Assembly (NCBI GenBank): GCA_900169235.1
Contig: FWCC01000116.1
Span: 89,995-153,994, forward strand
Direction of reading: 5' to 3'
Source: Zarea fungicola
Taxonomy: Eukaryota; Ascomycota; Sordariomycetes; Hypocreales; Cordycipitaceae
Length of the DNA: 64,000 bases
Translations under genes and position numbers: made by a program
In this document: positions 63,940 to 64,000 of the stretch, in pieces
Position numbering within the stretch: the first letter of the stretch is position 1
Layout: each line of letters opens with the position of its first letter
The notes under the pieces: model-generated
What the model saw: only the letters and a program-made list of their open reading frames with translations
Databases searched by the model: none
Told to the model about the DNA's origin: nothing

Positions 63940-64000
63940 GCGTCGCGCCTTCCTAACCTCAAATTAGAATTAAAAATCAACAACAAATAGGAAAAATATA

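Noticed and set aside
1..64000. CRISPR arrays, bacterial operons, prophage
   Set aside because: No spaced direct repeats of the needed kind, and gene structure is plainly eukaryotic with GT–AG introns.

Overview
The window is nuclear DNA of a filamentous ascomycete (Pezizomycotina), most likely Sordariomycetes/Hypocreales. The evidence is short GT–AG introns (44–131 nt) with a free mix of spliced and intronless genes, a heterokaryon-incompatibility (HET) protein, a Zn2Cys6 regulator, a siderophore transporter, a CBM18 chitin deacetylase, a GPI-anchored wall protein, and a 623-residue GH27 alpha-galactosidase that matches the Trichoderma AGL3 type in length and motifs. The genus cannot be fixed from the sequence alone. 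All exon structures were spliced by hand from reading frames and splice signals.

Layout. 0–6 kb: a gene-poor end, then a divergent FAD-oxidoreductase/methyltransferase pair and a tRNA-Asp(GTC). 6–12 kb: a divergent GH2 beta-mannosidase and GH27 alpha-galactosidase, a galactomannan-degrading pair sharing a 1.1-kb promoter with candidate Cre1 sites. 12–19 kb: a HET protein, a divergent Cdc123/D123-family gene with a 22-G tract upstream, a two-TM-segment orphan and a tiny membrane protein. 19.6–23.3 kb: a five-exon PMCA-type Ca2+-ATPase. 25–32.4 kb: galactose oxidase (AA5), a membrane-anchored heparinase II/III-like lyase, and a cellulose-synthase-like GT2. These look like a surface polysaccharide module. 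33.7–39.5 kb: a small secreted cysteine-rich protein, a secreted large-subunit catalase, and a truncated, frameshifted Atg22-like pseudogene. 41.5–50 kb: a Zn2Cys6 factor, a siderophore-iron MFS transporter with strong SreA-type GATA sites upstream, and a chitin deacetylase. 50–62.6 kb: two GNAT acetyltransferases, a GPI protein, a YbjQ-family protein, a secreted GH37 trehalase, a cupin, and a membrane-anchored Hsp70-like protein with an altered nucleotide-binding motif. The last 100 bases hold a GC-rich hairpin of unknown origin.

The best candidate for an undescribed system is the GT2 + lyase + copper-radical-oxidase cluster at 25.1–32.4 kb. A membrane synthase, a surface-anchored polymer-cutting enzyme and a polymer-oxidising enzyme sit side by side, and two of the genes converge with stop codons only 2 nt apart. 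It recalls the bacterial CslA/GlxA arrangement of Streptomyces. The second most informative signal is the overlapping pair of ATCWGATAA sites in front of the siderophore transporter, which ties that gene to iron regulation from sequence alone.
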